From the NCBI GenBank assembly GCA_017647225.1, contig JAGCLA010000005.1, positions 1 to 44,035 of the forward strand: 44,035 nucleotides of DNA, in the 5' to 3' direction. The translations under genes and the position numbers were made by a program. This DNA comes from Bacteroidaceae bacterium. GTDB lineage: Bacteria > Bacteroidota > Bacteroidia > Bacteroidales > Bacteroidaceae. Shown here piece after piece: positions 1 to 8,682 of this stretch (position 1 is its first letter; every line of letters begins with the position of its first letter). Under the pieces are notes generated by a model. That model saw only the letters and a program-made list of their open reading frames with translations, was not told the DNA's origin and ran no database searches.

Positions 1-1
1 A

Positions 2-79
2 AAATTACAATTCAAAGTTACGGATTACGGAAAAGAACTTAATTATATTTATGACTTCCATAACTATAATTTTGAATAA
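2..79 (+). CDS. 3' end of a small secreted-protein paralogue (partial)
   Basis: An open frame runs from the window edge to a TAA at 77-79 and encodes 25 residues. About 15 of the 25 match the C-terminus of the complete gene that follows (shared core GKELNYIY). This is therefore the tail of an upstream tandem paralogue whose start lies outside the window. Function unknown. Confidence 0.75.
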   Translation, partial: KLQFKVTDYGKELNYIYDFHNYNFE

Positions 80-82
80 GGA

Positions 83-103
83 ATGACTACCATTTCAAGT
101 AAC
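83..103 (+). repeat. 21-bp exact direct repeat of the next gene's 3' end
   Basis: Bases 83-103 are identical to bases 650-670, which are the last codons and stop of the complete gene at 109-669. The copy at 83-103 lies between two paralogues and is not in the frame of either. It looks like the residue of a third gene tail left by a deletion or unequal exchange within a tandem array. Confidence 0.85.
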
Positions 104-108
104 AGCCC

Positions 109-669
109 ATGAAAAAGATTTTATTAACCACTCTGTTTCTGCTTTTTGCAAACAGTATTTTTTCACAGACAAGTTTTTACCCAGAAAGTTTTGGTAGTAA
201 GGTATTTTATGAAAATGGATACACCTACAAAGCTGAAAAGCTAGGAGGTGGAATGATTAAAGTATATAACAGTGATAACAGATGGATTGGTATTACTCCT
301 GTAAACAAAAAGACCGGAATATATCCGGGAGAAGGAAGTCCAAAGCTGTTTGACAGTGAAAACTGGAAGACACAAAACGAATTGCTGCATTCAATATTAG
401 AAGAGTCTTATACCGATGAAGAAAAAAGAATAATCAAAGAGACCTGGAGCTGTACTAACTGCACTATCAATCTATTTATTAATACAGAAACAGGAAAAGT
501 CGATGATGTACGTTTCTCTTTTTATGAAGAATCATATTACAAGTACATACCTGTATCAAAATTCAGAGAAATTGAACTGAAAATAAAAGATAGAATGCAA
601 TTCAAAATTACAGATTTTGGAAAGGAACTTAATTACATCTACTATTGGGATGACTACCATTTCAAGTAA
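109..669 (+). CDS. Small secreted protein of unknown function, tandem paralogue
   Basis: Encodes 186 residues. Residues 1-19 form a standard signal peptide (two lysines, a Leu/Phe-rich core, then SIFSQ), so export to the periplasm or beyond is likely. No lipobox is seen. A Cys pair (CTNC, about residues 115-118) may form a disulfide or bind metal. The rest is rich in Lys, Glu and aromatic residues and matches no family I recognise. The preceding partial gene shares its C-terminus, so this belongs to a local tandem family. The ATG at 109 is chosen because it directly precedes the signal peptide. A strong hairpin follows 11 nt after the stop. Certain as a gene, unknown in function. Confidence 0.85.
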   Translation: MKKILLTTLFLLFANSIFSQTSFYPESFGSKVFYENGYTYKAEKLGGGMIKVYNSDNRWIGITPVNKKTGIYPGEGSPKLFDSENWKTQNELLHSILEESYTDEEKRIIKETWSCTNCTINLFINTETGKVDDVRFSFYEESYYKYIPVSKFREIELKIKDRMQFKITDFGKELNYIYYWDDYHFK

Positions 670-680
670 CTTAATTATAA

Positions 681-720
681 TAGAACAAACAAGCGCCCTG
701 TGGGGCGCTTGTTTGTTCTA
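681..720. terminator. Bidirectional intrinsic terminator
   Basis: A perfect 18-bp stem (681-698 with 703-720) with a TGTG loop lies between convergent genes ending at 669 (plus) and 721 (minus). The GC-rich upper half and AT-rich base suit termination in both directions. Confidence 0.9.
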
Positions 721-1071
721 TTATATAACGTCGAGTTGCTCCTTCAATGCAAGTAATTCTTCCTTTATTCCTTTCAGGCGGTCTATGACATCACTGTTGG
801 TTTCGGCAGCCTCCTTTGGTCCTCCATGCTTTAGCTGTTTCTTTGCCCCTTCGAGCGTCAAGCCACGTTCCTTTACAAGATAATAGATTGTACGCAAGGT
901 CTTTATGTCGTCGTTGGTGTAACGACGTGCGCCGTTGGCACCCTTATAGGGCTTTACTTGCGGAAAGACTGTTTCCCAATAACGCAAAGTAGGTTCCGTT
1001 ACCGAAAGCAGTTCCGCCACCTCCTTTATGGAGTAGTACATTTTCAAATCCTTGTTCAAGTTCAGTGCCAT
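721..1071 (-). CDS. MerR-family transcriptional regulator
   Basis: Encodes about 116 residues from the ATG at 1071. The N-terminal part is a MerR-type winged helix-turn-helix (YSIKEVAELL, then TLRYWE, a basic GARRYT segment, then a helix ending in the LTLEGAKKQL region). The C-terminal half is a short coiled coil (DRLKGIKEELLALKEQL) for dimerisation. There is no effector-binding domain or Cys cluster. Such short MerR proteins, with an N-terminus like ALNxNKDLKxYYSIKE, are common in Bacteroidales. The ATG at 1071 lies just past the stop of the upstream M23 gene (1073-1075); a start at 1092 would overlap that gene by 20 bp and add seven residues. It is probably co-transcribed with the M23 gene. 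Target unknown. Confidence 0.9.
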   Translation of the reverse strand: MALNLNKDLKMYYSIKEVAELLSVTEPTLRYWETVFPQVKPYKGANGARRYTNDDIKTLRTIYYLVKERGLTLEGAKKQLKHGGPKEAAETNSDVIDRLKGIKEELLALKEQLDVI

Positions 1072-1072
1072 A

Positions 1073-2047
1073 TCAATCGTATATTTTGCCATGATTCTCG
1101 GCCATCTGCAACATCTGGTCGTAACCGTCGGCATCAAGGTCCATAAAGTAGTAGTTGATAGGGTTCTCATGCTTACCCTTTACAATGACTTCGTAATGAA
1201 GGTGAGGGCCGGTACTCTTGCCCGAATTGCCACTGAGTGCTATCTGTTCGCCACGAACGACCTTCTGTCCTTTTTTCACAAGGAATTTCTTGTCAAGCAG
1301 GTGGGCGTACAATGTCTTGTAGCCATAGCCGTGGTCTATGACAACGGTATAGCCGTAGCCTGACATCCATTTGGCATTCTCCACAACTCCGTCGGCTGTG
1401 GCATATACAGGTGTGCGTCGGTCACACGAGAAGTCCATGCCCTTGTGGAACTTACGCACCTTATACACGGGATCGATACGGTAGCCGTAACCCGACGCTG
1501 TTCGTTTCAAGTCGCGATTGGCTATCGGCTGTATCGCCGGTATGTGACGCAGGCGTTCTTCGGCATCCTTGTCAAGAGCGACAATCTCGTCAAATGATTT
1601 TATCTGCATATAGAGCTGTTTCTCGAGCAGGTCGAGCTTTTGCGCCGTCTCGACAAGCAGTTCGGCATTGTTCATCTCGAGCAGATGGTCGTAACGGTTT
1701 GTTCCGGCATACCCGGCATTGCGTTCGTTCTCGGGAACAGGGTCGGTGTTGAGCATTACACGATAGAGATTATCGTCGCGTTGCTGAATATCCTGAAGCA
1801 CTGTCATAGCCCTGTCAAGACGTGACGAAACAATGCGGTACTGGGCAAGAAGCTGTGAGTTCTCGTTCTCGAACTCCTCTACAGTCGGTTTGTCTATGAA
1901 CAGATAGAAAACGAGGAATGCAAGTCCACCGAAAATGAGAAACATAAACGCCTTACGCACCACACCGAGCACTCTTTGTGCCAATGTGGTATAAACAGGT
2001 TCATAGCTGTTCGTTTCTGGGTTGAATGTATAGTACTTTTTTCGCAT
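1073..2047 (-). CDS. M23-family (LytM) cell-wall metallopeptidase, membrane anchored
   Basis: Encodes 324 residues. A short cytoplasmic segment is followed by one membrane helix at about 34-51, a periplasmic coiled-coil-like region (about 55-165) and a C-terminal LytM domain (about 183-300). The zinc ligands and catalytic His of the family are present: H201 and D205 (HKGMDF), H249 (YAH) and H282/H284 (HLHYE). An intact site predicts an active peptidoglycan endopeptidase acting in the periplasm. The coiled coil before LytM recalls divisome or elongasome M23 proteins, but its partner cannot be told from sequence. First gene of a two-gene operon with the MerR gene, driven by a consensus promoter just upstream; divergent from alaS. 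Confidence 0.93.
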   Translation of the reverse strand: MRKKYYTFNPETNSYEPVYTTLAQRVLGVVRKAFMFLIFGGLAFLVFYLFIDKPTVEEFENENSQLLAQYRIVSSRLDRAMTVLQDIQQRDDNLYRVMLNTDPVPENERNAGYAGTNRYDHLLEMNNAELLVETAQKLDLLEKQLYMQIKSFDEIVALDKDAEERLRHIPAIQPIANRDLKRTASGYGYRIDPVYKVRKFHKGMDFSCDRRTPVYATADGVVENAKWMSGYGYTVVIDHGYGYKTLYAHLLDKKFLVKKGQKVVRGEQIALSGNSGKSTGPHLHYEVIVKGKHENPINYYFMDLDADGYDQMLQMAENHGKIYD

Positions 2048-2067
2048 TTAACGGTAGTCTTACTCTA

Positions 2068-2099
2068 CAAAGGTAAGAAAACATATCATTTTCTGCAAA
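2068..2099 (-). promoter_or_regulatory. Bacteroidetes-type promoter for the M23/merR operon
   Basis: Read on the minus strand: TTTG (2099-2096), 20 bp, then TACCTTTG (2075-2068). Both boxes match the primary sigma consensus of Bacteroidetes. The leader to the ATG at 2047 is about 15 nt. Confidence 0.75.
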
Positions 2100-2191
2100 T
2101 ATCAGAGGGCAAACACTCTTTTATGCAAGAAATAGAGATAAAACATAGCAACTTTATAGAGATACAGCCGACAATATTTCATAAAATATTG

Positions 2192-2199
2192 TACCTTTG
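2192..2199 (+). promoter_or_regulatory. Probable -7 box for alaS
   Basis: TACCTTTG matches TAnnTTTG and lies 63 bp before the alaS ATG. No clear -33 TTTG is seen at the right distance, so confidence is moderate. No T-box or other leader structure was recognised. Confidence 0.5.
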
Positions 2200-2262
2200 C
2201 ATGATTTTACGGACAACTGCTTTTGCAGTATCATGTTTAGAAATAATTAAAACAAAAACAAT

Positions 2263-4878
2263 ATGCTCACTTCAAAAGAAATTAGAGAATCGTTCAAGCA
2301 ATTCTTTGAGCAGAAAGGTCACCTCATTGTACCTTCTGCACCAATGGTCGTTAAAGACGACCCCACACTGATGTTTACCAATGCCGGTATGAACCAGTTC
2401 AAGGATATTATCCTTGGCAACAGCCCTGCCAAAAGCAAACGCGTTGCCGACTCACAGAAGTGTCTTCGCGTAAGCGGAAAGCACAACGACCTTGAGGAGG
2501 TTGGTCACGATACATATCACCACACCATGTTCGAGATGCTCGGTAACTGGTCTTTCGGCGATTACTTCAAGGAAGATGCAATCAACTGGGCTTGGGAATA
2601 CCTTACACAGGTTGTAAAGCTCGACCCGAACCGTATGTACGCTACCGTATTCGAGGGTTGCGAGGCTGAAGGTCTTGCACGCGACAACGAGGCTGCTGCT
2701 ATTTGGGAGAAGCACTTGCCTGCCGACCGCATCATCAACGGTAACCACAAGGACAATTTCTGGGAAATGGGCGACACAGGCCCTTGCGGTCCTTGTTCTG
2801 AGATACACATCGACCTTCGCGACGACGAGGAGAGAGCAAAAATCAACGGACGCGACCTCGTAAACGGCTCACACCCACAGGTTATTGAAATATGGAACCT
2901 TGTATTCATGCAGTTCAACCGCATGGCTGACGGCCACCTTGAGGAGCTCCCGGCAAAGGTTATCGACACCGGTATGGGATTCGAGCGTCTTTGCATGGCA
3001 TTGCAGGGCAAGCAGTCGAACTATGACACAGACGTGTTCCAGCCAATCATCAAGGCTATCGGTGAGATTTCAGGCAAGAAGTATGGCGACGACAGCCACA
3101 CCGACGTTGCAATGCGCGTTATCGCAGACCACATACGTACAATATCATTCTCTATAACCGACGGTCAGTTGCCATCAAACGCAAAGGCCGGTTATGTTAT
3201 CCGTCGTATCTTGCGCCGTGCAGTACGTTACGGCTACACATTCTTGGGACAGAAGCAGGCATTTATGTATAAGCTCGTTCCTACACTCATCGAGAACATG
3301 GGCGACGCTTACCCTGAACTGAAACAGCAGCAGGAGCTTATCACAAAGGTTATGAAAGAGGAGGAGGATTCATTCCTTCGCACACTTGAAACCGGTATGG
3401 GTATGCTCGACAAGATTATGGCTGTAACAAAGGAGAGCGGAAAGAACGAAATCAGCGGTGTTGAGGCATTCACACTTTACGATACATTCGGTTTCCCTAT
3501 CGACTTGACACAGCTTATCCTTCGCGAGAACGGCCTCACAGTAAACATGGAGCAGTTCGACGAGGAGATGCTCAAGCAGAAGACACGCGCACGCAACGCT
3601 GCAGCTGTAGAGAACGGTGACTGGACAACAGTAAACGAGGGCGAGTGTACTTTCGTAGGTTACGACAACACCGAATACGAAACAACTATCCTTCGTTACC
3701 GCCAGACAAAGCAGAAGAACCAGACTTTGTACCAGATTGTATTGAAAGATACTCCTTTCTACGCTGAAAGCGGTGGTCAGGTCGGTGACTGCGGTTTCCT
3801 TGTATGCGGCGACGAGCGCATCGAGGTTATCGACACAAAGAAGGAGAACAACCTTCCTATACACATAACAAAGCAGTTGCCTTCGAACCCTGCAGCTACA
3901 TTCACAGCAGAGGTTGACAAGGCTAAACGTGCAGCATGTGCTGCAAACCACTCTTGCACACACTTGCTCGACCAGGCTTTGCGTCAGGTACTCGGCACAC
4001 ACGTTGAACAGAAGGGTTCACTTGTAACACCCGAGGGTATTCGTTTCGACTTCTCACACTTCCAGAAGGTTACCGACGAGGAGATTGAGCAGGTTGAGCG
4101 CATTGTAAACGCACGCATACGCGAGAACATTGCACTGACAGACTACCGTAACATTCCTATCGAGGAGGCAAAGAAATTGGGTGCTATTGCATTGTTCGGT
4201 GAAAAGTACGGCGACCATGTACGTGTAGTACAGTTCGGCACATCGATAGAGTTCTGCGGCGGTACACACGTATCGGCAACAGGTAATATCGGTATGGTAA
4301 AGATTACAAGCGAAAGTTCAGTTGCCGCAGGTGTACGCCGTATCGAGGCTATCACTGGTGAGGCTCTTGAGAACCACTTGTACAAGACGCAAACACTTTT
4401 GAAGGAAATTCACGTTCTCTTCAACAACGTTCCAAACCTCAAGGCTACAATCGCAAAATCTATCGCCGAGAACGCTGAATTGAAGAAGGAAATTGAGGAG
4501 TATGCAAAGGAAAAAGCAGCAATGACAAAGAACGAATTGCTCAAAGAGATTAAAGAGAAGGGCGGCATGCGTTATATCAGCGCAGTATTACCTGCAGCAC
4601 CAGCTACAGTTAAGGATATAGCATTTATGTTGCGTCAGGAACAGCCAGAAAACCTTCTCATTGTTTTGGGTAGCATATACAACGACAAGCCACAGCTTAC
4701 AATTTCAGTAAGTGCCGACCTCGTTGAACGCGGTATCAATGCCGGCAAGATTGTAGGTCAGGCTGCACGCGAGATGCAAGGTGGCGGTGGTGGTCAGGCC
4801 CACTTCGCACAAGCAGGCGGTAAGAACCCTGCAGGCATAAAGGCTGCTATTGACAAAGTATTCGAAATTATCGGATAA
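2263..4878 (+). CDS. alaS: Alanine--tRNA ligase
   Basis: Encodes 871 residues, the normal length. It charges tRNA-Ala with alanine in the cytoplasm and edits mischarged Ser/Gly. The class II catalytic core is at the N-terminus (starting [21 protein letters not shown] follows). The editing domain has the zinc-binding HxxxH (H563, H567) and the later C665-GGT-H669 motif. The C-terminal domain ends in the Gly-rich [14 protein letters not shown] stretch. All key motifs are intact. It is a single gene, divergent from the M23 operon and convergent with the helicase gene, with a strong terminator just past the stop. Confidence 0.99.
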   Translation: MLTSKEIRESFKQFFEQKGHLIVPSAPMVVKDDPTLMFTNAGMNQFKDIILGNSPAKSKRVADSQKCLRVSGKHNDLEEVGHDTYHHTMFEMLGNWSFGDYFKEDAINWAWEYLTQVVKLDPNRMYATVFEGCEAEGLARDNEAAAIWEKHLPADRIINGNHKDNFWEMGDTGPCGPCSEIHIDLRDDEERAKINGRDLVNGSHPQVIEIWNLVFMQFNRMADGHLEELPAKVIDTGMGFERLCMALQGKQSNYDTDVFQPIIKAIGEISGKKYGDDSHTDVAMRVIADHIRTISFSITDGQLPSNAKAGYVIRRILRRAVRYGYTFLGQKQAFMYKLVPTLIENMGDAYPELKQQQELITKVMKEEEDSFLRTLETGMGMLDKIMAVTKESGKNEISGVEAFTLYDTFGFPIDLTQLILRENGLTVNMEQFDEEMLKQKTRARNAAAVENGDWTTVNEGECTFVGYDNTEYETTILRYRQTKQKNQTLYQIVLKDTPFYAESGGQVGDCGFLVCGDERIEVIDTKKENNLPIHITKQLPSNPAATFTAEVDKAKRAACAANHSCTHLLDQALRQVLGTHVEQKGSLVTPEGIRFDFSHFQKVTDEEIEQVERIVNARIRENIALTDYRNIPIEEAKKLGAIALFGEKYGDHVRVVQFGTSIEFCGGTHVSATGNIGMVKITSESSVAAGVRRIEAITGEALENHLYKTQTLLKEIHVLFNNVPNLKATIAKSIAENAELKKEIEEYAKEKAAMTKNELLKEIKEKGGMRYISAVLPAAPATVKDIAFMLRQEQPENLLIVLGSIYNDKPQLTISVSADLVERGINAGKIVGQAAREMQGGGGGQAHFAQAGGKNPAGIKAAIDKVFEIIG

Positions 4879-4883
4879 TATAC

Positions 4884-4919
4884 AACATAAGAGGCAACCC
4901 GCGGGTTGCCTCTTATGTT
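4884..4919. terminator. Bidirectional terminator between alaS and helicase
   Basis: A 17-bp perfect inverted repeat (4884-4900 with 4903-4919) centred on CCCGCGGG. It starts 6 nt after the alaS stop and overlaps the stop codon of the minus-strand helicase gene (4918-4920). Confidence 0.9.
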
Positions 4920-6351
4920 ATTCTACCTGTTTGTCACTCCAATTTACCAAATAGAGTTTCTCGCTGGCACGTGTAAAGGCTGTATATAGCCAACGGTAAT
5001 AATCCATGCCGAGCATATCAGGCGAGATGAAGCCTTGGTCGAGAAAGACACGGCGCCACTGTCCGCCCTGCGCTTTATGGCAGGTTACAGCATACCCGTA
5101 TTTCACCTGAATGGCATTATAATAAGGATTGTTGCGCACCTGCTCCATGCGCTTGCGCTTTGAGCGTATCTCGGGATAATCTTCCCATACGGCATTGAAA
5201 AGCCTTTCGTTTTCCTCTTTTGTCAATGAGGGGGATTCGCTGACAAGGGTGTCGAGCATTATCTTCACATCAATCTCGCAATCCTCGTAATCGACAAGGG
5301 AGAGTGTAACATCGGCAAAACGGAAGCCGTACATCTCCTCTACTCCACCCACACGAATGATTTCGGCCATGTCACCGTTGGCTATGAAATCGAGTTTCTC
5401 GAGCAGGCTCTTATCTTCCCTGCCAAGCACCTCACGCCAATAGTAGTTGTTCTTCACAACCATAAGCATATCGCCCCTGTTCAGTTCTTCTTCGCGATAC
5501 AGGATACGACGGCGGATACCCTCGTTATATATGTTGGCACGTTTATTCGAACGGCACAGGATTATGGTGTCGTTCATTCCTGCGTCGCCATACGAGCTTT
5601 CTATTGCTTCGATAAGTTCATCACCCTGCACACGGCACACATCGGTAAAGCCGTCAAGCTTAATTTTAGGAAGAGAATAGCTTTCGCCGTTGCATATTAT
5701 CTCGCGTAGTCTTGTTGCGTTGTAGAGTATTCCCGAACCGTCGAGCTGTCGCATAACCTGTGTCAGTTCAACAGCTGTCACGTCAAGGAACATCGAACGG
5801 AGATAATCCTGTGACAGCGCGGGAGATAACTCCTCGCCCACAGGCGGCAGCTGCGCCATATCGCCAAGCAACAGAAGCGAACAGCCACTGCCCGAATAGA
5901 CAAATTCGACAAGGTCGTCGAGCAACGCACCTGAACCGAAATTCGACACACCGGCATTTGATATCATCGAAGCCTCATCGACAATGAAAAGGGTATTCAC
6001 CGCTCTGTTTTCCATAAGCGAGAATTGCGATGCATCTAGAATGGACTTCTGACGGTATATCCATTTATGGATAGTGTATGCGCTTTTGCCCGAATATGTC
6101 GAAAAAACCTTTGCGGCTCTACCTGTCGGAGCAAGCAGTACCGTTTTACGTCCAAGCTGCTCCATGGTACGTACTAAAGCCGATACAAGGGTCGTCTTTC
6201 CTGTTCCCGCGTAACCGCATAGAAGGAATATCTTTTTGTCATCGCCCGAAATTATGAAATCGGCAAGCAATTCCAACGATTTTTCCTGCTGAGAAGTTGG
6301 ATTGAACGGAAAATTTGTTTTAATTTGCGAAGCTAAATATTTATTTATCAC
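4918..6351 (-). CDS. RecD-like SF1 DNA helicase
   Basis: Encodes 477 residues. Motifs in order: Walker A GYAGTGKT (46-53), Walker B-like FIVDEAS (about 121-127), motif III-like LLLGDMAQLPPV, a late YAVTCHKAQGGQW (motif V/VI region, UvrD_C_2 type) and the terminal YTAFTRASEKLYLV. This is the arrangement of RecD/Dda-type 5'-3' helicases. There is no N-terminal RecD2 extension and no nuclease domain, so it is a compact stand-alone helicase, usually annotated in Bacteroidetes as an AAA-family ATPase or exodeoxyribonuclease V subunit. Expected role: DNA repair or replication-fork processing. It sits alone on the minus strand, divergent from the 6445 operon. Confidence 0.92.
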   Translation of the reverse strand: MINKYLASQIKTNFPFNPTSQQEKSLELLADFIISGDDKKIFLLCGYAGTGKTTLVSALVRTMEQLGRKTVLLAPTGRAAKVFSTYSGKSAYTIHKWIYRQKSILDASQFSLMENRAVNTLFIVDEASMISNAGVSNFGSGALLDDLVEFVYSGSGCSLLLLGDMAQLPPVGEELSPALSQDYLRSMFLDVTAVELTQVMRQLDGSGILYNATRLREIICNGESYSLPKIKLDGFTDVCRVQGDELIEAIESSYGDAGMNDTIILCRSNKRANIYNEGIRRRILYREEELNRGDMLMVVKNNYYWREVLGREDKSLLEKLDFIANGDMAEIIRVGGVEEMYGFRFADVTLSLVDYEDCEIDVKIMLDTLVSESPSLTKEENERLFNAVWEDYPEIRSKRKRMEQVRNNPYYNAIQVKYGYAVTCHKAQGGQWRRVFLDQGFISPDMLGMDYYRWLYTAFTRASEKLYLVNWSDKQVE

Positions 6352-6401
6352 TTGGTATCAATAAAAATTAGTACATAAAACGAATTTTCGTTTTTTTATC
6401 T

Positions 6402-6409
6402 TATTTTTG
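6402..6409 (+). promoter_or_regulatory. Probable -7 box for the 6445-8628 operon
   Basis: TATTTTTG matches TAnnTTTG and lies 35 bp before the ATG at 6445. The -33 region is only weakly TTTTCG-like. Confidence 0.45.
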
Positions 6410-6444
6410 CGTCACGAAAATACATAAATAAAAAATATAGAACA

Positions 6445-7290
6445 ATGAAAAACTTATTAAAAGTAGTTTTGGGTATTCTTGCTGTAATTCTCGTTATAGT
6501 CAATGTGCGCAGCGTAATAAGCCCTATTGAGTTTGAAGAGATCAGATCAAAGCGTGACAGCGCCGTTATCTACCGTTTGATTGATATCAAAAATGCTCAG
6601 GTAGAGTATTACAGAGCTAACGGAAAATACGCAAACGACTTTGACACACTTATCAACTTTGTAAAGACAAACAAGGTTTACACAGTAAAGAAGGCTTTGG
6701 AACTCAACGACCGTCAGCTTGAGAAAGTTGCTGACTTGGAGAAAGAGAGAAGAAAGACAAGAGAGTTGACTTTGTCACCTGACGAAGCTGACCAGATATT
6801 CCTTGAGTTGCTCCGTAATGCAGAGAAGAAGAACGACTGGAAAGTTATTGACGAAATTACCGCAATGAACGCTGAAGGTGGTGACCTCCGCAACTTCCGT
6901 CGTGACACTACATGGGTTGCATTGCTTGACACTCTCTATCACGACTCAAACTACCCTGTTGACTCATTGCCTTACATTCCTTATGGCAAGGGCGAGAAGT
7001 TCACTCTTTTGACAGACAGTATCTCAAAAGCAGGTGGTGGTTACACACAGCTCTTTGAGGCAAGAGCAGACTTCAGCCAGTACTTGGCAGATATCAACCA
7101 GCAGGAGTACGACAACTTTATCCTTGGTGTAAAGAAGAAAGTCACTCAGGTTAGACGCGAGCCTGTACTCGATGCAAATGGCGAGCCTATGTTTGACGAG
7201 AACAATGAAGAGATTGTAAAAATCATACCTTGCCGTCGTGTTGGTAGCGTTAAGGAGGCCAACAACAATGCCGGAAACTGGGAATGGTAA
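6445..7290 (+). CDS. Membrane-anchored protein with pseudopilin-like N-terminal half
   Basis: Encodes 281 residues. One hydrophobic helix (about 5-27) is followed by a long amphipathic helix and a segment DIKNAQVEYYRANGKY (about 48-63), then DFDTLINFV. This order (N-terminal membrane helix, helix ending in YYxxNGKYaxdfdtL) is that of type II/IV pseudopilins such as GspG, although the prepilin G/FTLxE cleavage motif is absent. A charged helical region (about 85-120) and an unassigned C-terminal domain follow. First gene of an operon with a DUF3822 gene (17 nt later) and rsmD. Similarity to pseudopilins is my inference from sequence pattern; function unknown. Confidence 0.8.
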   Translation: MKNLLKVVLGILAVILVIVNVRSVISPIEFEEIRSKRDSAVIYRLIDIKNAQVEYYRANGKYANDFDTLINFVKTNKVYTVKKALELNDRQLEKVADLEKERRKTRELTLSPDEADQIFLELLRNAEKKNDWKVIDEITAMNAEGGDLRNFRRDTTWVALLDTLYHDSNYPVDSLPYIPYGKGEKFTLLTDSISKAGGGYTQLFEARADFSQYLADINQQEYDNFILGVKKKVTQVRREPVLDANGEPMFDENNEEIVKIIPCRRVGSVKEANNNAGNWEW

Positions 7291-7306
7291 TTACAGTTTG
7301 ATATTC

Positions 7307-8107
7307 ATGACAGAGAATAACATAAAGAAAGAAACATTATCCATTCGTATAAGTACGAATGGATTTTGTTTTTGCAGCTATACGCCAGAAGTGCCCGACA
7401 GCCTGAAGGTCTTCAACTACACTCCCGAAGAGGATTGCAGCTTGGCCTCGAATATCCGTACAGCCATTGGGAGATGCCCGCTGATAAAGGAGAAAGGCAT
7501 ATACGACATAAAAGCCATTATAGAAACAGGTGAATACACCTGTATTCCGACAGAGCACGATATCCCCGGCGAGTACAAGCAATACTTCCACTACTGCTTC
7601 CCAAAGAACAAGGATGCGGAGATTATACCGAATAAACTGAATGCGCAGGGATATACAATACTGTTCCCTGTCGAGAACAGCGTTTACGAGGAGATAAACA
7701 AACTCGGCAATGTAACATTCTACACCCCTGCAAGCATCATTTTAGGTTATTTGGGCTACAAGCCAATGCCGGAAGAGAGATATATGTTCGCTTACTTGTA
7801 TAACGAGCTGGCTCTTATCATATCGATGAAGAACGGCAAGGCAGAGATAACAAACATTTTCCGTAAGGACGACTATGCCAACACCCTGTTTTACCTGTTG
7901 AGTATATGGAAGGAGCAGGAGCTGTCACAGACAAACGACACGCTCTACCTCTGCGGTGACAGCAGCATAGAGAATTTTTCGCTTCAAGCGGCACAGTTTA
8001 TCAAGAACATTAAACGTATCAACCCCAACGAATTGTTCATGCCAAGCCTTCTGAACAGAATCGGCGGGATTCCATTTGATTTGCAAGCACTTATATTATG
8101 CGAATAA
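7307..8107 (+). CDS. DUF3822 family protein (probable actin-like fold)
   Basis: Encodes 266 residues from the ATG at 7307. An upstream in-frame ATG at 7238 would overlap the previous gene by 53 bp and is not favoured. The pattern fits DUF3822: an N-terminal strand-rich part (ETLSIRISTNGFCF), a middle FYTPASIILGYLGYK and a second half beginning YMFAYLYNELALIISMKNGK. From memory, a Bacteroides DUF3822 structure was reported with an actin/hexokinase-like ATPase fold, as in PilM and FtsA; I cannot confirm this here. The stop overlaps the rsmD start by 10 bp, so the two are translationally coupled. Biochemical role unknown. Confidence 0.85.
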   Translation: MTENNIKKETLSIRISTNGFCFCSYTPEVPDSLKVFNYTPEEDCSLASNIRTAIGRCPLIKEKGIYDIKAIIETGEYTCIPTEHDIPGEYKQYFHYCFPKNKDAEIIPNKLNAQGYTILFPVENSVYEEINKLGNVTFYTPASIILGYLGYKPMPEERYMFAYLYNELALIISMKNGKAEITNIFRKDDYANTLFYLLSIWKEQELSQTNDTLYLCGDSSIENFSLQAAQFIKNIKRINPNELFMPSLLNRIGGIPFDLQALILCE

Positions 8108-8628
8108 TCAGCGGTAAATATAAAGGAAGACATTTTGACGTTCCACGTAATTTCAAGGCACGTCCTACAACAGATTTCGCAAAGGAGAACCTCTTCAACA
8201 TTCTCAACAACATGGTGGATTTTGAAGAGTGCAAAGCCCTTGACCTCTTTTCGGGAACAGGCAGCATAAGCCTTGAGCTGATATCAAGAGGTTGCCCCGA
8301 GGTCGTATCGGTCGAGATGGACGCGTTGCACTTCAGTTTTCTCAAGAAAAGCCAGGCGGCACTCAACGACAAGGCGTGGAGAATAGTCAGGGACGATGTA
8401 TTCCGTTTCTTACGCCGCAGCGGAGGCAAGTACGATATAATATTTGCCGACCCCCCTTATGCACTGAAGGAGTTGAAGGATATACCCGATATGGTTCTCG
8501 AAGGCGGAATGCTGAATGAAGACGGTCTATTCATTTTCGAACACGGCAAGGACTACGACTTCTCGCAACACCCACGCTTTGTAAGACACATAGCTTACGG
8601 AAGTGTGAATTTCAGTTTCTTTGAATAA
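8098..8628 (+). CDS. rsmD: 16S rRNA (guanine(966)-N2)-methyltransferase
   Basis: Encodes 176 residues. It methylates G966 of 16S rRNA on the assembling small subunit using SAM. It starts with the family signature MRIISGKYKGR, then the RPTTDFAKENLFNIL segment, SAM motif I LDLFSGTGS (48-56), acidic motif II SVEMD and the catalytic DPPY (118-121) of N2-methyltransferases. Length is typical. It starts inside the last codons of the DUF3822 gene (overlap 8098-8107). It ends an operon; a short heptamer repeat follows before the convergent cls gene. Confidence 0.97.
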   Translation: MRIISGKYKGRHFDVPRNFKARPTTDFAKENLFNILNNMVDFEECKALDLFSGTGSISLELISRGCPEVVSVEMDALHFSFLKKSQAALNDKAWRIVRDDVFRFLRRSGGKYDIIFADPPYALKELKDIPDMVLEGGMLNEDGLFIFEHGKDYDFSQHPRFVRHIAYGSVNFSFFE

Positions 8629-8639
8629 AAGAAGCGAAA

Positions 8640-8667
8640 AACTGAGAACGGAGAGTTGAAAACTAAA
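8640..8667. repeat. Degenerate 7-bp tandem repeat (4 units)
   Basis: Four consecutive heptamers, aactgag, aacggag, agttgaa and aactaaa, lie between the convergent 3' ends of rsmD and cls. They resemble the clearer heptamer arrays at 19649-19704 and 25724-25786. Confidence 0.5.
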
Positions 8668-8682
8668 AGATTTCACTTTTCA

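Noticed and set aside
1093-1170. Upstream ATG extending the MerR protein into the M23 gene
   Set aside because: The added residues are antisense-like filler rich in Thr and Arg, and the family starts near ALNLNKDLK.
3370-4002. Long minus-strand frames within alaS, purL and the M60 gene
   Set aside because: They mirror the codon bias of strongly coding genes on the other strand and have Cys/Val-rich, low-complexity translations.
7238-7306. Earlier ATG for the DUF3822 gene
   Set aside because: It would overlap the previous gene by 53 bp and add residues unlike the family; the ATG at 7307 is preferred.
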